In this document: in pieces, positions 49,704 through 52,873 of the stretch
How the letters are laid out: every line of letters starts with the position of its first letter
Numbering within the stretch: position 1 is the first letter of the stretch
Source of the DNA: CAZITB01 sp964542055
GTDB lineage: Bacteria > Planctomycetota > Phycisphaerae > Sedimentisphaerales > CAMDDF01
Direction: 5' to 3'
DNA length: 52,873 nt
NCBI GenBank assembly: GCA_964542055.1
Contig: CAZITB010000003.1
Coordinates: 1 to 52,873 of the forward strand
The notes under the pieces: generated by a model
Seen by the model: only the letters and a program-made list of their open reading frames with translations
The model's database searches: none
Told to the model about the DNA's origin: nothing
Program-made: the position numbers and the translations under genes

Positions 49704-49732
49704 TTGACTTTAATGCAAATACGATTTATATT
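49704..49732 (+). promoter_or_regulatory. Promoter of the DUF6599-like gene
   Basis: TTGACT at 49704-49709, 17-nt spacer, TATATT at 49727-49732; predicted start near 49739. It lies back to back with the sppA promoter. Confidence 0.6.
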
Positions 49733-49757
49733 GTAATTTGTTTTGAAAGGGTTAGAT

Positions 49758-50735
49758 ATGAGTCAGGGGAAAAAAGTTTCCAAAAAAACTGAAAGCCTCA
49801 TCAGCTTTGGTTTGATAGTGGTTTTGATATTGATTGCTGCGGCTATTCTTTACGCGCGAAAAGATTTCAGTCTGACCGAAATCGGCTTTATACATCAAGA
49901 AGTAGATGCCGATAAAGGCGATACTAAAGGTTTTCAGGCTTATCTGGATGAAAATTTCACTTTAGCTGGACAGCCAGAAGTCTATAATTCCCAGTCTTTA
50001 TATGAAAAAATTAACGGCAAAGCTCCTTTTTATATAGAAGCGGGTTTTGAGAAGTTGACCACATACAGGGTAATCCACAAAAATGACTCCAGTTTATGGG
50101 CTGAGATTTATCTATATGATATGGGCAATTCATTAAATGCCTTTGCGGTTTACAGCGCTCAAAAACGCGAAAATTCCCAATCTCTTGATATCCAAGGCTA
50201 TGGATATAAAACATCGAATTCTATCTTTTTCATAAGCGGCAACTACTATGTCGAGGTTGTCGGTTCAAATCCATCCGAGCAATTGATCATCGGACTTGAA
50301 AACATAGCGGCCAATTTTGAAAAAGCCAACTTGCAGGATGCGGAATTTGACATTGCCCAGCTATTCCCTGAGCAGGGCCTCAAAAAAGATTCTATTGTGC
50401 TATACAAAGCCGACGCTTTTGGTTTTTCACAATTCAAAGACGTATTCGTTGCAAATTTCGATATAGATGGTGAATCGATTACCGCCTTTATGATCAAAAA
50501 GGACACCCCCGAAAGTGCTCAGCAGCTTCTGGAAGCGTACAAAAAGTATCTTGTTTCAAGCGGTTTTGAAGAAAAAACAGGCAATGAAAATATAAACGTT
50601 TTTGATTACGACGGTTTCTATGAACTGATATTCACTGCAGGCAGCTACTTTGGCGGAGTTCATGAAGCTTTTGATAACCAAAAGGCCCAGGAACTTGCCG
50701 AAAAATTATACGATCACGCTATCAAACTTGATTGA
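49758..50735 (+). CDS. DUF6599-like membrane-anchored protein
   Basis: A 325-residue protein with one N-terminal membrane helix (about 14-34) and a large exported domain. The segments SLYEKINGKAPFYIEAGFEKL, WAEIYLYDMGNSLNAFAVYSAQ and FISGNYYVEVVG match, from memory, a family of unknown function common in planctomycetes and some deltaproteobacteria. ATG 49758 has AAAGGG 8 nt ahead; an earlier in-frame start at 49743 lies before that site. It ends next to the convergent dehydratase gene. Confidence 0.7.
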   Translation: MSQGKKVSKKTESLISFGLIVVLILIAAAILYARKDFSLTEIGFIHQEVDADKGDTKGFQAYLDENFTLAGQPEVYNSQSLYEKINGKAPFYIEAGFEKLTTYRVIHKNDSSLWAEIYLYDMGNSLNAFAVYSAQKRENSQSLDIQGYGYKTSNSIFFISGNYYVEVVGSNPSEQLIIGLENIAANFEKANLQDAEFDIAQLFPEQGLKKDSIVLYKADAFGFSQFKDVFVANFDIDGESITAFMIKKDTPESAQQLLEAYKKYLVSSGFEEKTGNENINVFDYDGFYELIFTAGSYFGGVHEAFDNQKAQELAEKLYDHAIKLD

Positions 50736-52652
50736 TCACTTGCCGATATATTCAGGCACAAGCTGTTTTATCTTTACCAATACTTCATCTCTATCCAGAC
50801 TATCGGCTGCATTGAAAAGATCGTCAATTTTCTGCCTGAGTTGATCCCGGTCCATAACAATATTCTTCCAAACTGCAATTTTGGGATTATCAGTGGGAAC
50901 CATATTTTCACCTTTGATGCTCAGCTCCTCAAACAGCTTTTCACCAGGCCTTAAACCGGTAAAATGAATCTCAATATCCTCGCCAGGCCTGAAACCGCTT
51001 AACGTTATCAGCTCCTTTGCCAAATCCACAATCTTAACCGGCTCTCCCATATCCAGCAGGAAAATTTCGCCTCCTTTGCCCATTGTTGCAGCTTGAAGAA
51101 CCAACTGACTTGCTTCCGGGATTGTCATAAAATACCGTGTCATTTCTGGATGTGTAACTGTAACCGGCCCGCCATCAGCGATTTGCTTTTTAAATATTGG
51201 TACCACTGAACCATTCGAGCCCAAAACATTACCAAACCGAACGGTTATAAAATTAGTCTCGCTTGTTTTGTTAAGATCCTGAATATACATCTCCGCTATA
51301 CGTTTGCTTGATCCCATAATGCTGGTAGGATTAACGGCTTTATCAGTGCTTATCATTACAAAGTTCCTACTGCTATACTTATCAGAAGCATTTGCAATAT
51401 TCATTGTACCCCGTACATTATTTTTAATCGATTCGCCGGGGTTCATTTCCATAAGCGGAACATGTTTGTGAGCCGCCGCATGTATCACAACCTCAGGTCT
51501 GTACCGATCAAACAACTTATCTACCCTGCAGTGATCTGCAATATCACAGATTATTTGTTTCATTTCAACGTCAGGGTAATCGTGCGAAAGTTCCCGGTCT
51601 ATCAAAAACAGCGGATTTTCCGCCTGTTCAACCAGCAAAAGCAATTTAGGCCCAAAACCGCAAACCTGCCTGCACATTTCAGAACCGATCGAACCGCCAG
51701 CCCCGGTAACCAGAATTACCTTATCAGCCAGAAAATTCTTAATATGATCAACATCTAGCTCAACAACCTCACGTCCAAGCAGGTCATTGATATCGACATC
51801 ACGTATTTGTGAAACGCGCAGTTTTCCGCTTGCAATATCTGTAATAGATGGAACGGTTCGAAAGCGGATTTTTGTCCCTTCGCATATCTGCACAACTCTT
51901 CTAAGCTGCGATCTGGAAACGCTAGGCATAGCGATTGCGATTTCCTCTATCCCCTTTTTTTCGCAGATTTCCGGCAGCTGATCTACTCTACCTAAAACTG
52001 GAATCCCATGTATCAGCATTCCCTGTTTAGCCCGATCATCATCAACAAAACCAATAACTTCGTACTCTGCAACCCTCATCCTCAATATTTCACGAAGCAA
52101 ACCTTCGCCCGCATCACCGGCACCTATGATCAAAAATCTCTTGGCATGAACACCTTCGATCGTCCGAAACTCTTCATGATATAACCGTACAAGCATTCTT
52201 ACCCCGCCAACAAGGAACATCGTCCCGAACATATCCAGCAGAAAAACAGCTTGAGAGATATTCGCAAACTCTTCCATAAACGGCCTGATAAATGAATTTA
52301 ATAACCCTGCAGTATATAGCACATAAATTATCAGGGTACTTGTCCACGCAGCCCCAGCTATCCCGAACAAATCGGTAATACCTACATATCTCCACCATCC
52401 CCGGTACTGCTTGAACAATCCAAAAACAATCAATTTGATAACAATGGTAAAAACAAGCACGTATGGATACTGCCCCAAAACCCAGTCTGCGTCCAGACGC
52501 ATGTTTTTAGTAAATAGAAATGATATCAGCAAGCTAAATGAAAATAAAACGATATGCGTAAGGATAATTAAAGTTTTACGAAATTTAAGCTTCAATAAAA
52601 AAGAGCTTTGCTGCTGATTTGAATTTTCTTCCGTTATAATCTTTTCAGACAT
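50736..52652 (-). CDS. Membrane-bound nucleoside-diphosphate-sugar 4,6-dehydratase (WbpM/CapD type)
   Basis: A 638-residue enzyme for activated-sugar modification in O-antigen or capsule synthesis. About four membrane helices fill residues 25-160; a CoA-binding-like Rossmann domain (RFLIIGAGDAGEGLLREI) follows, then the SDR catalytic domain with VILVTGAGGSIGSEMCRQV, HAAAHKHVPLMEMNP, MISTDKAVNPTSIMGSSKR. In this class Met replaces the usual catalytic Tyr (M-x3-K in IMGSSK), as seen here. FGNVLGSNGSVVPIF and GLRPGEKLFEEL complete the family pattern. The likely product is UDP-4-keto-6-deoxy-hexosamine. Confidence 0.92.
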   Translation of the reverse strand: MSEKIITEENSNQQQSSFLLKLKFRKTLIILTHIVLFSFSLLISFLFTKNMRLDADWVLGQYPYVLVFTIVIKLIVFGLFKQYRGWWRYVGITDLFGIAGAAWTSTLIIYVLYTAGLLNSFIRPFMEEFANISQAVFLLDMFGTMFLVGGVRMLVRLYHEEFRTIEGVHAKRFLIIGAGDAGEGLLREILRMRVAEYEVIGFVDDDRAKQGMLIHGIPVLGRVDQLPEICEKKGIEEIAIAMPSVSRSQLRRVVQICEGTKIRFRTVPSITDIASGKLRVSQIRDVDINDLLGREVVELDVDHIKNFLADKVILVTGAGGSIGSEMCRQVCGFGPKLLLLVEQAENPLFLIDRELSHDYPDVEMKQIICDIADHCRVDKLFDRYRPEVVIHAAAHKHVPLMEMNPGESIKNNVRGTMNIANASDKYSSRNFVMISTDKAVNPTSIMGSSKRIAEMYIQDLNKTSETNFITVRFGNVLGSNGSVVPIFKKQIADGGPVTVTHPEMTRYFMTIPEASQLVLQAATMGKGGEIFLLDMGEPVKIVDLAKELITLSGFRPGEDIEIHFTGLRPGEKLFEELSIKGENMVPTDNPKIAVWKNIVMDRDQLRQKIDDLFNAADSLDRDEVLVKIKQLVPEYIGK

Positions 52653-52687
52653 CCTTTTCCGCCAAAGTTAAACATTATTTTAAATCA

Positions 52688-52873
52688 TCAATCCTTATTT
52701 TTGATTTCTGGTAAATACTTTTGGTTCATATTTATATTTGACAATTCAACACTATCAACTTTCTTACGCATCAAAGCATAAATTGTTGTAACCGAACAGA
52801 AGAAATAACTCAACACAAATGCACCTAATAATGCAATTACCAGCGAAACAGAAACATTGATAAAGAAAGCCCC
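52688..52873 (-). CDS. Membrane protein, C-terminal fragment
   Basis: On the minus strand an open frame enters from the right edge and ends with TGA at 52690-52688. The 61 visible residues include one hydrophobic helix (VSLVIALLGAFVLSYFF), a short TTIYALMRKKVDSVELS stretch and a hydrophilic end. It lies 35 nt upstream of the dehydratase gene on the same strand. The family cannot be named from this fragment. Confidence 0.6.
   Translation of the reverse strand, partial: GAFFINVSVSLVIALLGAFVLSYFFCSVTTIYALMRKKVDSVELSNINMNQKYLPEIKNKD

Noticed and set aside
1..52873. CRISPR arrays, insertion sequences, prophage genes, tRNA genes
   Set aside because: No regularly spaced repeats, transposase-like proteins, phage structural genes or cloverleaf-forming sequences with T-loop GTTCRA were noticed; a tRNA scan would settle the last point.

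Overview
The window looks like a piece of a draft genome or metagenome bin (a run of ten N at 25568-25577 interrupts proC) from an A+T-leaning, diderm, probably anaerobic or facultative bacterium. Several families point to Planctomycetota, most likely class Phycisphaerae: a PadR repressor paired with a HAAS-type membrane protein carrying a GspG-like tail, a DUF6599-like membrane protein, the combination of MipA/OmpV, HldD and DUF2157/GDYXXLXY genes, and a sigma factor with extra helix-turn-helix modules. This placement is inference from gene content. Housekeeping promoters are readable by eye as TTGACA/TATAAT-like pairs with 16-18 nt spacing, and most genes have GGAG/AAGG ribosome binding sites, which were used to correct many starts.

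Layout: 1-2272, end of metY followed by a NIF-type Fe-S assembly pair (nifU, nifS). 2551-5976, a large hybrid histidine kinase. 5977-6368, an independent short transcript with promoter, 32-codon ORF, long RNA helix and terminator. 6381-10527, envelope genes (hldD, YdjM-like hydrolase, MipA/OmpV, DUF2157, GDYXXLXY). 10550-13265 (minus), a pseudo-receiver protein, groES, groEL and a small membrane protein. 13601-15340, rpsB-tsf. 15414-17729, B12-type radical SAM protein, a membrane-anchored C-type lectin protein and a DUF1805 protein. 17724-21704 (minus), a fused EtfB-EtfA, ETF:quinone oxidoreductase and a 43-residue Cys-rich protein. 21998-24505, an orphan corrinoid protein and an unusual sigma factor. 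24512-31177, flavin reductase, proC, ferredoxin, SRP RNA, HAAS/PadR module, recG and pcm. 31271-41955, a hydrogenase region: hypF(C-terminal domain only)-hypC-hypD-hypE-hypA-hypB, then hoxF-hoxU-hoxY-hoxH-hoxW, a response regulator and an unknown gene whose ribosome binding site is locked in a hairpin. 42091-52873, panD, lgt, a U32 peptidase, tatC and tatA, an M16 protease with SppA, a DUF6599-like protein, a WbpM/CapD-type sugar dehydratase and the end of another membrane protein.

Working together: the Hyp proteins build the NiFe(CN)2CO centre of HoxH, HoxW trims it, and HoxFUYH then couples H2 to NAD(H). NifU/NifS, the ferredoxins and the ETF/ETF-QO pair fit a metabolism rich in Fe-S and flavin electron carriers. 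The parts most worth a second look are the small structured transcript at 6099-6308, the 7-bp-phased PadR operator over its own promoter, the Shine-Dalgarno-sequestering hairpin at 41509-41559, the truncated HypF, the one-chain ETF, and the sigma factor with three added DNA-binding modules. No CRISPR array, insertion sequence, prophage or tRNA was seen.
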